A stretch of 64,000 bases of DNA from Marinicella rhabdoformis (GTDB taxonomy: Bacteria; Pseudomonadota; Gammaproteobacteria; Xanthomonadales; Marinicellaceae): contig NZ_VTFS01000005.1 in the NCBI RefSeq assembly GCF_009671245.1, positions 1 to 64,000 of the forward strand, in the 5' to 3' direction. How positions within the stretch are numbered: position 1 is the stretch's first letter; the number at the start of each line of letters is the position of its first letter. The notes under the pieces are model-generated. The model was not told the origin of the DNA. It worked only from the letters and a program-made list of their open reading frames with translations, and made no database searches. Position numbers and translations under genes: made by a program. Shown piece after piece: positions 35,970-45,612 of this stretch.

Positions 35970-37685
35970 ATGAATTTTGCTCGCTCTTTATGCCTCACTC
36001 TGGTCTTCGCCTCTTTCACAGCCATGGCCTGTTTTACACCACAACGATCTGCTGTACTCAATAAATCCTATCCTGACACCAATTTCAGTAAAATGATGCA
36101 TGAAATGCACAGCCAGCCATATAAAGGGTATCAGTTCAAAGGCGTTACAAAATGCATCAACGGCAAAGCAGACATATATGATTGCCATAATGTCGACTTG
36201 ATTGGCCATTTGAATTTGAATGAAATTGGCGGTGGCCAAGGATCTGACAGCTGGGGCTGGAAAGACCAAAATTCAGGACGCTATTTTGCCTTGGTGGGTC
36301 GCTCCAATGGCACCTCTTTTGTTGAAATTACAGATCCTGCATCACCCATATATCTGGGCAATTTACCCAGCCCCAACGGTACAGCCAGTGCTTGGAGGGA
36401 TATAAAGACCTACCAGAACTATGCCTATATCGTTGCCGACGACATAGAGGATCATGGGATGCAAGTGTTTGATTTAAACCAGTTATTAAACCACTCAGGT
36501 GAGCCCAAAACCTTTTCACCTTTGTTAAATTACCGTCAGCAAGGTTTTCAATACGCCCATAACATCCACATCAATGAAGCTACAGCTTATGCTTACATTT
36601 TAGGTGCAAACACCTGTGCAGGTGGCTTGGTGGCAGTTAACTTAAACAATCCGAGTGCTCCTGAATATGCAGGTTGTTATGCACAAGATGGCTACACCCA
36701 TGATGTGCAATGCGTTATATATACAGGTCCAGATATTGAGCATAAAAATAAAGAAATATGTTTTGCCAGTAATGAGGATACCCTGACCATTGTGGATGTC
36801 AGCAATAAAAACAACATGGTCTATTTATCCCGTACCAATTACCCCGGTGCTCAGTATGTTCATCAAGGTTGGCTTTCTGATGACCAAAAGCATTTTGTTT
36901 TAGATGATGAGCTGGATGAGTTGGCCAGAGGCGGAAGCAGACCAGACGAAGCACGGACCTATGTCATGGACTTGACCAATTTAGACAGCCCCAACTATAT
37001 TGGCTTCCATAAAGCCACAGGAAAATCGATTGATCACAACCAATACATTGTCAATAACCACAGTTACCAAGCCAATTATTCTGAGGGACTGAGGGTAATA
37101 CATTTAGATAATTTGTCACAAGCCGAGATGTCTGAAGTGGCTTTTTTTGATACCCACCCAAATAACCCTGCCGTATCTAATTTCAGTGGTGCATGGAATG
37201 TGTATCCGTTTTTTGATAATGGCATGGTGCTGGTTTCGGACATCAATCGTGGCATATTTATCTTAAAGCCAAACCTGCCACCTACCATCAATATCCACAG
37301 CTACCATACAGGTCTGTGGTTCAATACCGAACAATCAGGCCATGGTCTGAGCTTAGAAGTCTTGGCTGACAATCGCATGGCCGTTTATTGGTACACTTAT
37401 GATAAAGATGGCAATCAAATGTGGTTGGTCGGTACAGGCACTTTTGAAGGCAACAAAGCGATTTTAGATGTCGCTCGAACCAGTCAAGCCATGTTTCCGC
37501 CTTTGTTCAATCCTGACGACTTGAATACAGAAATTTGGGGACAATTTGAAATAGAGTTCAGTGACTGCAATAACTTGAATTTCACATGGTTTCCCAATCA
37601 AGAATCAGGTTTCGATAGTGGTGAAATGACCATGACCCGTTTGACAGAAATCCCAGGTTTGAGTTGCCAAAACAACGATAACTGA
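35970..37685 (+). CDS. Secreted choice-of-anchor B family beta-propeller protein
   Basis: A 571-residue exported protein. The signal peptide ends around TAMA, just before a cysteine (AMACF), so a lipoprotein form is possible. The main part (about 70-430) holds repeats of the choice-of-anchor B type, with WGWKDQNSGRYFALVGRSNG, HNIHINEATAYAY, HDVQCVIYTGPD and EDTLTIVDVSN. A last domain of about 120 residues follows (GLWFNTEQSGHGLSLEVL, AVYWYTYDKDGNQMWLVGTG), a module also seen at the ends of other secreted proteobacterial proteins. Function unknown; it is a single-gene unit with a strong terminator. Confidence 0.88.
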   Translation: MNFARSLCLTLVFASFTAMACFTPQRSAVLNKSYPDTNFSKMMHEMHSQPYKGYQFKGVTKCINGKADIYDCHNVDLIGHLNLNEIGGGQGSDSWGWKDQNSGRYFALVGRSNGTSFVEITDPASPIYLGNLPSPNGTASAWRDIKTYQNYAYIVADDIEDHGMQVFDLNQLLNHSGEPKTFSPLLNYRQQGFQYAHNIHINEATAYAYILGANTCAGGLVAVNLNNPSAPEYAGCYAQDGYTHDVQCVIYTGPDIEHKNKEICFASNEDTLTIVDVSNKNNMVYLSRTNYPGAQYVHQGWLSDDQKHFVLDDELDELARGGSRPDEARTYVMDLTNLDSPNYIGFHKATGKSIDHNQYIVNNHSYQANYSEGLRVIHLDNLSQAEMSEVAFFDTHPNNPAVSNFSGAWNVYPFFDNGMVLVSDINRGIFILKPNLPPTINIHSYHTGLWFNTEQSGHGLSLEVLADNRMAVYWYTYDKDGNQMWLVGTGTFEGNKAILDVARTSQAMFPPLFNPDDLNTEIWGQFEIEFSDCNNLNFTWFPNQESGFDSGEMTMTRLTEIPGLSCQNNDN

Positions 37686-37708
37686 ACCAGCTGAACCTGA
37701 TTCAGTGA

Positions 37709-37748
37709 TGCAATTGGCAATTCAGCACGTGCCAATTGCATTTTTTTT
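37709..37748 (+). terminator. Strong rho-independent terminator
   Basis: TGCAATTGGCA and TGCCAATTGCA form a perfect 11-bp stem around a 10-base loop, followed directly by eight T. It ends the choice-of-anchor B gene. Confidence 0.9.
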
Positions 37749-37790
37749 AACCTCATTTAAAAATAACACAGTTATATAAAAGAGGTGAGT

Positions 37791-39536
37791 ATGAAAAACA
37801 TATTAATATCAAGCTTGTCACTGCTCAGTGGCCTTTGCTTAGCATCTGACCCAACTGACAAACAAACCATGATTGTCTTTGATGGGTCAGGCTCGATGTG
37901 GGGGCAAATTGATGGGCAAGCGAAAATCACGACTGCACAACAGGTGATGGCCAAAATCAGTGGTCAATTTCAATCAACTGATGCCATAGGCTTAATGGCT
38001 TATGGTCACAGAAAGAAAGGTGATTGTGGTGACATTGAACTGTTGTTACCCGTTGCTCGAAACCAGTCAACAGCGCTTATTCAGCAAGTTCAAAGCATCA
38101 AACCCAAGGGCAAAACACCGATAGGGGCTGCATTAAAAATGGCCACTGACCAATTAAAAATTGCGGAACAGGCCGCTGAAGTGATTTTAATCTCAGATGG
38201 ATTAGAAACGTGCCATTTGGATCCCTGCCAAGTGGCCACTGATGCCGAAGCCTTGGGCATTGATTTTACAGCACATGTGATTGGGTTTGGCTTGTCTCAG
38301 GACCAAGGCAAACAATTGGCTTGTGTCGCTGACATCACAGGCGGCCAATATTTGGCGGCAGAAAATGCAGAGGACCTAACCGCTGCATTGAATCAAGTGC
38401 TGACTGAGCCAGAAACGGAGCCAGTTTCAGACGCCTTACCAACAGCCACCATCAATGCACCCCAAACCTGGCCAACCATAGGCACCACTTTTTCAGTTGA
38501 ATGGACAGGCCCCAATGGCAAACATGATTACATAGATATTGTTAAGCCCAATGATAACCGTGTCTACGGTGAGCTCAGCTACAGCTGGGCCCAAGACGGT
38601 CAACCCGCTCAACTGAAAGCACCTGGCACACCCGGTCAATACCAGTTACGGTATATTTGGCAAGGCCAAAAGAAAAAACATGTTTTGGCAGCAGTAGACC
38701 TTGAAGTAAAAGACAGCGAAGTCAGCCTCATAGCCCCAGTTAAAGTGTCGGCAGGCGAAGGATTTGATGTGAGTTGGACCGGTCCAAACCAGCCAGGTGA
38801 CTATGTTGATTTGGTCAAAGCCGGCGACATCAGGGCTTATGGGGAATTGAGCTATTTTTATACTGAAGCAGGAAAAAAAGGGCAGTTATTAGCTCCTGCC
38901 AATGCTGGAGAATACGATATTCGCTACATACTTGAAGCCGCTGATGGGCGAAAGGTATTACATAGGATTCCAATCTTAGTTGAAACTGCTGTTGTGACTT
39001 TGTCAGCTCCACCTGAAGTTGAAATAGGACAATCATTTGATGTCTTTTGGAACGGCCCTGTTAACAAAGACGGCTACATAGACCTGGTAAAACGTGGTGA
39101 CATTCGAACTTATGGCGAGTTCAGTTACTTTTACCTCAAAGACCACCCCGAAAATGGCGAACTCAAAGCCCACGTGATAGCCGGTGAATACGACGTCAGG
39201 TTTATTATGATTGGCAGTGATGGCAGACAAATAATGGCCACTCAACCCATCAACATTTTACCTGTCGAAGTGACTTTGGATGCACCTGACCAAGCCACTG
39301 TAAACAGCCCAGTAATGGTTGAATGGCAAGGACCAAGCAGAAAAGGCGACTACATTGATTTGGCCAAACACAACAGTAAAAAACCCTACGGTGAACTGAG
39401 TTACTTTTACACCAAAGACAACCAAGGAAAAGGGCAGCTTAACATGCCCAAAACACCAGGAACTTATACCATACGCTATATCATTCAAGGAAAGTCGCGC
39501 CAAATATTGGCCACCAAAGACATCACAGTAAAATAA
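37791..39536 (+). CDS. Secreted VWA protein with four beta-sandwich repeats
   Basis: A 581-residue exported protein. After the signal peptide (ending LSGLCLA) comes a von Willebrand factor A domain (about 20-205) with an intact MIDAS: DGSGSMWG, KGKTPIG and ISDGLETC. Four repeats of about 90 residues follow, each with WxGP, then DYIDLVK or similar, then YGELSYFYT and a final IRYI strand. The VWA part likely binds a protein ligand with a metal ion; the repeats look like immunoglobulin-like stalk domains. GTG at 37785 is also open, but AGAGG before ATG 37791 decides the start. Confidence 0.9.
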   Translation: MKNILISSLSLLSGLCLASDPTDKQTMIVFDGSGSMWGQIDGQAKITTAQQVMAKISGQFQSTDAIGLMAYGHRKKGDCGDIELLLPVARNQSTALIQQVQSIKPKGKTPIGAALKMATDQLKIAEQAAEVILISDGLETCHLDPCQVATDAEALGIDFTAHVIGFGLSQDQGKQLACVADITGGQYLAAENAEDLTAALNQVLTEPETEPVSDALPTATINAPQTWPTIGTTFSVEWTGPNGKHDYIDIVKPNDNRVYGELSYSWAQDGQPAQLKAPGTPGQYQLRYIWQGQKKKHVLAAVDLEVKDSEVSLIAPVKVSAGEGFDVSWTGPNQPGDYVDLVKAGDIRAYGELSYFYTEAGKKGQLLAPANAGEYDIRYILEAADGRKVLHRIPILVETAVVTLSAPPEVEIGQSFDVFWNGPVNKDGYIDLVKRGDIRTYGEFSYFYLKDHPENGELKAHVIAGEYDVRFIMIGSDGRQIMATQPINILPVEVTLDAPDQATVNSPVMVEWQGPSRKGDYIDLAKHNSKKPYGELSYFYTKDNQGKGQLNMPKTPGTYTIRYIIQGKSRQILATKDITVK

Positions 39537-39549
39537 AAAACCATTCCAC

Positions 39550-39584
39550 AAAAAAGCCCCGAACAAATGATTGTTCGGGGCTTT
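39550..39584. terminator. Bidirectional terminator between VWA and peptidase genes
   Basis: AAAGCCCCGAACAA and TTGTTCGGGGCTTT form a perfect 14-bp stem with loop ATGA. On the minus strand six T follow, so it is strong for the peptidase gene; on the plus strand the T-run is weaker. Confidence 0.88.
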
Positions 39585-39606
39585 GATTTACTTAATTGAA
39601 TGTCGC

Positions 39607-41781
39607 TTACTTCTTCTCTGGCACTGGAAAGCCTCGATCACGCATCAGAGCATCAATGGTGGCATCTCTACCTCTGAATTTGCGGTAAGCTTCAGCTGGG
39701 TCCATGGCGTTGCGTGGCGCAAACAGGTATTTCACTAACTTGGCAGCCACTTCTTTGTCATAAAAACCACCCGGTGCTTCTTTGAAAGCTTCTGCTGCAT
39801 CTGCTGTCAGAACATCCGCCCACATGTAACCGTAATAAGCTGTAGCATAGCCTTCACTAGAGAACACGTGACCAAAATGTGGCGTTCGGTGACGCATCAC
39901 CAATTCTTTTGGCATGTTCAATGCCGCCAAAGTCTCACGCTCAAATTTGTCAGGGTCAATACCTTCTGGGTCTGCCAAGTGGAATTTCATGTCCATCAAA
40001 GCCGATGCCAAGTATTCCGTGGTAGAAAATCCTTGGTTGAATGTCGCTGCTTTTTTGATTTTAGCAATCAACGCTTTTGGAATCACCTCACCTGTTTTAC
40101 TGTGCTTCATGTATTTGTTGATGACCACATCGGTTGACAACCAACGCTCCAACAACTGTGATTGGAATTCTGTGTAGTCACGCACGCCACCGTTCAAGCT
40201 GGGGTAACGCACATTCGATGCCAAGGCATGCAAAGCGTGACCAAACTCATGGAAGAATGTGTTCGCATCGTCCCAAGAAACCAACAATGCTTCGCCCGGA
40301 GCGGGTTTGATGAAATTAGAATTGTTGGAAGACAAAACGGTTTGTTTACCGTTATAAGTTTCATGTGAGCGGTATGAAGTCGCCCAAGCACCAGAACGCT
40401 TGCCTTGACGAGCATAGGGGTCCAAGTACCATAAGCCGATGTGCTCTCCTGATGATTTGTCGGTTACTTCCCAAACATTCACATCTTCGTGGAAAACTGG
40501 TACTTTGCCTTTTTCAATGGCTGTGAATTTGAAGTTAAACAATTCACCTGCTACATAGAACATCGCTTCAGTCAGGTTATCCAACTGCAAGTATTGTTTC
40601 ACTTCATTGGAATCCAGGTCGTACTTTTTCTTGCGCACTTTTTCAGCGTAGTAACGGTAATCCCAAGGCTCAATGGTAATACCATGCCCTAATTCATCGG
40701 CCACTGCTTGCATGTCAGCAACTTCCTCTTTAACACGTGCAATGGCAGCTGGCCAAACCGCTTCCATCAAACCCATCGCATTTTCAGGGGTTTTTGCCAT
40801 GCGGTTTTGTAAACGCCATTCGGCATAGTTGTCATAACCCAAAATGCCCACACGTTCTTTACGCAGTTTCAAAATTTTTGCGATCAACTCGTTGTTATCG
40901 TATTCATCACCATTATCACCACGTGAATAGTAGTTAGTCCACACGATTTTGCGCAACTCGCGCTCATCAGAAAAGGTCAAAAACGGATCCATTGATGAAC
41001 GTGTATTGGTCACTGCATACTTGCCTTCTTGGCCTTTATCAGCCGCTATCTTTGCTGCTGATTTAGTGAATGATTCAGGCAAGCCAGAGAGCTGGTCTTT
41101 GCTTAAAAATGTGACATAACCTTCTTCATCATGCAGCACATTGTTACTGAATTTATTGTAAATTTGACCCAACTCTTTGCTGATGGCTGCGTATTTCTTC
41201 TGCTTTTCAGGGTCTAAATCCGCACCACGCATGGCAAAACCTTCATAGGTAGTTAGTGTCAATCTTTGTTGATCGGCATCCAATGGTGTTTTCAAAGCGT
41301 CTTGATAAACCTTCTTAACACGGGCAAACAATTTTTTATTTTGTGAAATTTTCGCCGACATATCTGAAAATTTTGGCGACAATTCCATTTGTAACTTTCG
41401 CACTTCCGGACTCGACAAATTACTGCTCCAGATACCAAAATAGGTACCCGCTCTTCCCAAACGCTCACCCGCACTTTCCATGGCCACGATGGTATTTTCA
41501 AAAGTAGCAGGTTCTGGGTTATTGGCAATCTTTTCATAATCTGCCAAATTTTCTTTGATCGCAATATCAAACGCAGCGCTGGCATCTTTCAAGTTCATTT
41601 TATCGAAAGCAGGCACACCACCGTAAGGACCTGTCCATTCAGCCAATAATGGATTGACTTGCTCAACTTGGACTGACTCATGTTCATGGCCCGCATGTGC
41701 TGAAGCCGTAGCAGCACCGAATGACAAAGACATAGCCATCGCTAAACCGACAGCTAAAGTGTGTTTATTGAAACTTTTCAT
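39607..41781 (-). CDS. dcp: Exported M3 family metallopeptidase (peptidyl-dipeptidase type)
   Basis: A zinc peptidase of 724 residues that degrades small peptides, here in the periplasm because it starts with a signal peptide (ending GAATASA) followed by a His-rich HAGHEHE. The zinc motif is FFHEFGHALHALAS, with a downstream glutamate region, and the family end DPAEAYRKFRGRDATIDALM is intact. The frame opens with TTG at 41844, but AGAGG before ATG 41781 and the signal peptide decide the start. The E. coli Dcp is cytoplasmic, so the gene symbol is approximate. Confidence 0.9.
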   Translation of the reverse strand: MKSFNKHTLAVGLAMAMSLSFGAATASAHAGHEHESVQVEQVNPLLAEWTGPYGGVPAFDKMNLKDASAAFDIAIKENLADYEKIANNPEPATFENTIVAMESAGERLGRAGTYFGIWSSNLSSPEVRKLQMELSPKFSDMSAKISQNKKLFARVKKVYQDALKTPLDADQQRLTLTTYEGFAMRGADLDPEKQKKYAAISKELGQIYNKFSNNVLHDEEGYVTFLSKDQLSGLPESFTKSAAKIAADKGQEGKYAVTNTRSSMDPFLTFSDERELRKIVWTNYYSRGDNGDEYDNNELIAKILKLRKERVGILGYDNYAEWRLQNRMAKTPENAMGLMEAVWPAAIARVKEEVADMQAVADELGHGITIEPWDYRYYAEKVRKKKYDLDSNEVKQYLQLDNLTEAMFYVAGELFNFKFTAIEKGKVPVFHEDVNVWEVTDKSSGEHIGLWYLDPYARQGKRSGAWATSYRSHETYNGKQTVLSSNNSNFIKPAPGEALLVSWDDANTFFHEFGHALHALASNVRYPSLNGGVRDYTEFQSQLLERWLSTDVVINKYMKHSKTGEVIPKALIAKIKKAATFNQGFSTTEYLASALMDMKFHLADPEGIDPDKFERETLAALNMPKELVMRHRTPHFGHVFSSEGYATAYYGYMWADVLTADAAEAFKEAPGGFYDKEVAAKLVKYLFAPRNAMDPAEAYRKFRGRDATIDALMRDRGFPVPEKK

Positions 41782-41826
41782 ACAATTCCTCTTAAAAATT
41801 TGGCAACCATATTGCCCAATCCATGA

Positions 41827-41841
41827 GTACTTTATAAGTAC
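41827..41841. promoter_or_regulatory. 15-bp palindrome over the dcp promoter region
   Basis: GTACTT-TAT-AAGTAC is a perfect 6-3-6 palindrome. On the minus strand its centre contains TATAAA, a possible -10 element about 46 bases before the peptidase start. It may be an operator. Confidence 0.4.
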
Positions 41842-41878
41842 CAAAAGTCATGCTATAAATGAACAAGGGGAATCAGGA

Positions 41879-43069
41879 TCAGTTGTGGTTTGAATGGCTT
41901 GATTTCATGTGATCGTATTTGCTTTGATATACCGATACAACTTGCCCATTGTGACTATTTTCAATCGCTTTAGTGATTGCTTTTATGGCTTGATTGGTCC
42001 GGCCCAAAAAGAAGTTAGCTTTCGCTAAACCCGCATAAGGTTGGTGTAAATAATCTGCTTTTTGTATCGCCTTTTCGTAGAATTTAATTGCCCTCAGGTA
42101 ATTTTTATTTTTCAATTCTTGATCAGCTAAATCTAACCATTTAAACGGATTTGGATCATTGTATTCATCTATAATAACAGCAATTTCCTGCGCTTTATTA
42201 ACCCTGTTATTTCGCACCAAAAGTTTATGGTAGTTGTTTAACATTTCTAATTGGTCATGACCAAATGAAAGTCCATATTCAAACAACCGTTCAGCAAAAT
42301 CAACATGGCCCATGCGGTCGTATAAAACACCTAACATGTTGATAGCCACTAAATTATCTTTATCTAATTGAATCGCTTCTTTCAAATGCCAATAGGCTGT
42401 TTCTAACTGACCATCGATCATAGATTCTGCTGCACGATTACTGTAAAACATGGCATAAAATTCTTCTTTTTTAACTTTCCTCAACGTTCTTGAACCCAAC
42501 GTCGAAAAATAATCAATTTTAATCTTCAAGTCTTTACTAGAGAACATGGGCACGTTTGTTACGTGCTTGTCATAAATAACCGTTCTGATGTGTTGGGAGT
42601 TCAATAAAAACCCACTTTCTCTTTGAAAGACACCGGGCGTTTTTGCTAACTCATATTGAATGGCCACATTACTCATCTGGGCCAAAGCCTTGGTTAAAAT
42701 AGCCAATGACAAGCAATTACCCGAATTCAACTCTAAAGCATCTGAAGCGACCAGGGTGTCTGAATGAAAATTAAAATACTGTAGTTGGGTTCTTAGGAAC
42801 TTATAAATCTTGCGGCTGGGAGAGAGCTTTCTGTAATCAGAGGAACCAAATAATTGCTTAATTTCTTTTTTTTGAGTTTCTGTGAGTTCAAATAATTGAT
42901 CTATTGCCAGTAACTGTGGTTTTTCTCCCATGGGCTTATTGTGGAAGAGTTCTTGCTGTTGGTAGTCACTTTTAATTTGATAGGTTTTTACAGAGTTGCA
43001 AGCCACCAAACCCGACAAAAAAAAGAGGGTTAATATACAGCGTATCGACTTGTCGAGCTTGAAGTACAT
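41879..43069 (-). CDS. Transglutaminase-like/TPR lipoprotein
   Basis: A 396-residue predicted lipoprotein (lipobox LVACNS). Residues about 75-200 look like a transglutaminase-type fold with a possible triad: Cys in NSGNCLSLAILTKAL, His in NSQHIRTVIYD and Asp in KIDYFS. From about 205 to the end run several TPR units (AYWHLKEAIQLDKDNLVAIN, AIKFYEKAIQKADYLHQPYA). It may modify or sense envelope proteins. The -10 element is so close to the ATG that the message may be leaderless; no ribosome site is seen. It is 40 bases downstream of the amidotransferase gene. Confidence 0.85.
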   Translation of the reverse strand: MYFKLDKSIRCILTLFFLSGLVACNSVKTYQIKSDYQQQELFHNKPMGEKPQLLAIDQLFELTETQKKEIKQLFGSSDYRKLSPSRKIYKFLRTQLQYFNFHSDTLVASDALELNSGNCLSLAILTKALAQMSNVAIQYELAKTPGVFQRESGFLLNSQHIRTVIYDKHVTNVPMFSSKDLKIKIDYFSTLGSRTLRKVKKEEFYAMFYSNRAAESMIDGQLETAYWHLKEAIQLDKDNLVAINMLGVLYDRMGHVDFAERLFEYGLSFGHDQLEMLNNYHKLLVRNNRVNKAQEIAVIIDEYNDPNPFKWLDLADQELKNKNYLRAIKFYEKAIQKADYLHQPYAGLAKANFFLGRTNQAIKAITKAIENSHNGQVVSVYQSKYDHMKSSHSNHN

Positions 43070-43075
43070 TCAATG

Positions 43076-43104
43076 ATTATAACCCATTCCGCCACCTTTG
43101 GCAA
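43076..43104 (-). promoter_or_regulatory. Sigma70 promoter, possibly giving a leaderless message
   Basis: On the minus strand TTGCCA (43099-43104) and a perfect TATAAT (43076-43081) are exactly 17 bases apart. The seventh base after TATAAT is the A of the ATG at 43069, so transcription could begin on the start codon. Confidence 0.7.
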
Positions 43105-43109
43105 AAAGG

Positions 43110-43817
43110 CTAAATGCGGTTGATAAATTGATGAATTAAATCTGATCCGTCGACAGTTTCGGAGTCTTCTCCCATCATCACCCTGGGGTCAAAATTTTCA
43201 GCTGCTAATGCCTTTCTCCTGTCACTGATATAAGCTTTCATTATTTGGGCATTCCATTCTGGGTGGAACTGAACACCATAAACATATTGACCGTATCGAA
43301 AAGCATGGTTCTTATCTTTTTCGCTTTTGGCCAGCCTAACGGCCCCCTTAGGCAGTTGACTGACTGATTGTAGGTGTGACACCCAAGTTTGGTATGTGTT
43401 GCGTTGGGTAAAAGCAAACAAAGGGTCTTTTATACCATCGGCTGTTAACTCACATTCATCCAATCCCATGTTTCGCCCCTTGGGGTTATAAGAGACTTCC
43501 CCGCCCAGCATATCAGCAAGAAGTTGGTGTCCAAAACAAACACCTAGCGTGGGTAAAAGGTCAATACTTTTGGTCAACCACTTTTGGGTTGATACCATCC
43601 AATCTTGCTGTTCAGTTATCATCGCAGCAGAACCTGAAATAATCACATGACTGCAATGATCAATGGCCCACTCAAGACTGGGCAAAACCTCGCCTTTATG
43701 GACATGTACGGTGTGCATTTGTTTATCAGGTACCGCGCGTTGAAACCAGTCATCGAAATTACCGAAGATTCGCGCGCCTTCAGTGGCATCACCTGTTTGA
43801 ATTACGAGCATTTTCAT
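43110..43817 (-). CDS. Class I glutamine amidotransferase
   Basis: A free-standing glutaminase-type protein of 235 residues. The nucleophile is Cys in LGVCFGHQLLADMLGG, and the His-Glu pair is in YGVQFHPEWNAQ. This group includes gamma-glutamyl hydrolases of polyamine use and GuaA-like subunits; the synthetase half is not present, so its acceptor is unknown. GTG at 43820 and ATG at 43817 and 43811 are all in frame; AAGGA seven bases before 43817 fits best. It follows the GspE-type gene by 25 bases. Confidence 0.88.
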   Translation of the reverse strand: MKMLVIQTGDATEGARIFGNFDDWFQRAVPDKQMHTVHVHKGEVLPSLEWAIDHCSHVIISGSAAMITEQQDWMVSTQKWLTKSIDLLPTLGVCFGHQLLADMLGGEVSYNPKGRNMGLDECELTADGIKDPLFAFTQRNTYQTWVSHLQSVSQLPKGAVRLAKSEKDKNHAFRYGQYVYGVQFHPEWNAQIMKAYISDRRKALAAENFDPRVMMGEDSETVDGSDLIHQFINRI

Positions 43818-43842
43818 CACTTTATCCTTACTGTAAAGCCTT

Positions 43843-45612
43843 TTAATGAGATGAGGGCGGCGCGATACGAATCGCTTCTTCTAAGGAGGTTTGACCAGAT
43901 TTCAACAACTGTGCCATGCCAATACGCAACGGTAACATACCCTGTTGAAATGCGGCAGCAGTGACTTTTTCAGATGGTATATCTGACTTAATCAATTTCC
44001 TTATGCTGCCTTTGATGGGCATCATTTCAAAAACACCTGAACGGCCATGGTATCCGGTATTCCTACATTCATCACAACCTTTTGCTTGATAGAGCTTTTC
44101 TGGAGGACTGATGTCCCAAGGATGCACCATTGACACCCATTTTTCAGCATCCACTTTGGTGGGTACCTTGCAATGTGGACAGAGTAAACGAATCAGCCTT
44201 TGGGCAATCACACCTGCCAAGGTACTGCGTAATAAATAGTCTGGCACGCCCAGGTCTAACAAGCGATTGATCGCCGATGGCGCGTCATTGGTATGTAAAG
44301 TTGATAACACCAAATGTCCAGTTAAAGAGGCTTGAACAGCCATGGTAGCCGTTTCTAAATCACGAATTTCACCAATCATGATAATGTCTGGATCTTGACG
44401 CAAAAGGGTTCGTACCCCATCAGCAAAGTGCAAATCAATTTTGGCATTGACCTGCATCTGGTTCAAAATTGGCACCACCATCTCAATAGGGTCTTCAACC
44501 GTCGATACATTCACATCCGGTGTGGCCAGTTGTTTTAAAGTTGAATACAAAGTTGTTGTTTTACCCGAACCGGTAGGACCTGTGACCAAGACTATGCCAT
44601 GAGGCCGATCAATCATCTCTCGCCATGCAGCTGCCTCTTCCACACTGAACCCCAAATCTTGGTAATTAATAACCACGGCATCAGGATCAAAAATACGCAT
44701 CACACATTTTTCGCCAAAAGTGGTGGGCATGGTGGAAACCCTGAGCTCTATTTCTCTGTCACCTTCAGATAATGTTTTGATTCGACCATCCTGAGGTCTG
44801 CGCTTTTCTGCCACGTCTATTCGTGACAATATTTTTATGCGACTGGTGACAGCGGCCATAACTGCAGGTGGCAGGTCATAGACTTGCATCAAACGACCAT
44901 CTACCCTGAATCTGACTACACCATTGTCTCTTTTAGGCTCTAAATGGATGTCACTGGCACGTTGATCAAAAGCATATTGCAATAACCAATCAACCAGTCC
45001 AATCACATGTTGATCATCGGCATTGATGTCTTTTTTGCTGCCCAATTTTACCAATTGCTCTAAATTGAGCACTGGATCTAAAGATTTTTGATTGTGCCTT
45101 TTTTTAGCGCTTTGTACTTGTTTATTGACACCGTAAAATTCATACAACAACCTTTGAATGTCTATTGGGTTGGCATGAATCCTTTTGATTTCTTGGCGGT
45201 GAATTTTGTTTAAGTCTGAAATCCAAGCCGTATTCAAGGGATTAGCCACAGCTATGGTTATGGTATCTTTGGTGACTTCAACGGGCAATATCTGATGCTG
45301 CCGAGCATAAGCCTGAGAAATCACCTGGGTCACTTGATTCACATTGATCTTGGTTGGATCAATTTTCAAATAAGGCATCTCATGGGTTTTAGCCACCCAT
45401 TTGGTGATGAACTCCATGGTGATCGGTTTTTGATTGCGTTGATTAATGAGTTTGTTATCAACAATCGCTACATAAGGATGAACTGATGCCGATGCCACCG
45501 TGGCTTTTTCTAACAAAGTAACAAAATCTTTTTGACTGATGATGTTGGCTTTTAACCACTGCTTGGCAATGGCCGCCATAAAAGTGTTCTTGATCGTCGT
45601 ATTTTCAGTCAT
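43843..45612 (-). CDS. GspE/PilB-type secretion or pilus ATPase
   Basis: A 589-residue hexameric ATPase of the type II secretion/type IV pilus family. The N-terminal part (about 15-180) is MshEN-like; the ATPase core has Walker A GPTGSGKTTTLYS, an Asp box, Walker B DPDIIMIGEIRDLETA and the His box GHLVLSTLHTNDA. A tetra-cysteine zinc site is present (CPHC and CDEC). The frame opens at 45732; ATG at 45612 (MTENTTIKN) is chosen and overlaps the end of the ABC ATPase gene by eight bases. No other secretion genes are close, so it is an orphan here. Confidence 0.92.
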   Translation of the reverse strand: MTENTTIKNTFMAAIAKQWLKANIISQKDFVTLLEKATVASASVHPYVAIVDNKLINQRNQKPITMEFITKWVAKTHEMPYLKIDPTKINVNQVTQVISQAYARQHQILPVEVTKDTITIAVANPLNTAWISDLNKIHRQEIKRIHANPIDIQRLLYEFYGVNKQVQSAKKRHNQKSLDPVLNLEQLVKLGSKKDINADDQHVIGLVDWLLQYAFDQRASDIHLEPKRDNGVVRFRVDGRLMQVYDLPPAVMAAVTSRIKILSRIDVAEKRRPQDGRIKTLSEGDREIELRVSTMPTTFGEKCVMRIFDPDAVVINYQDLGFSVEEAAAWREMIDRPHGIVLVTGPTGSGKTTTLYSTLKQLATPDVNVSTVEDPIEMVVPILNQMQVNAKIDLHFADGVRTLLRQDPDIIMIGEIRDLETATMAVQASLTGHLVLSTLHTNDAPSAINRLLDLGVPDYLLRSTLAGVIAQRLIRLLCPHCKVPTKVDAEKWVSMVHPWDISPPEKLYQAKGCDECRNTGYHGRSGVFEMMPIKGSIRKLIKSDIPSEKVTAAAFQQGMLPLRIGMAQLLKSGQTSLEEAIRIAPPSSH

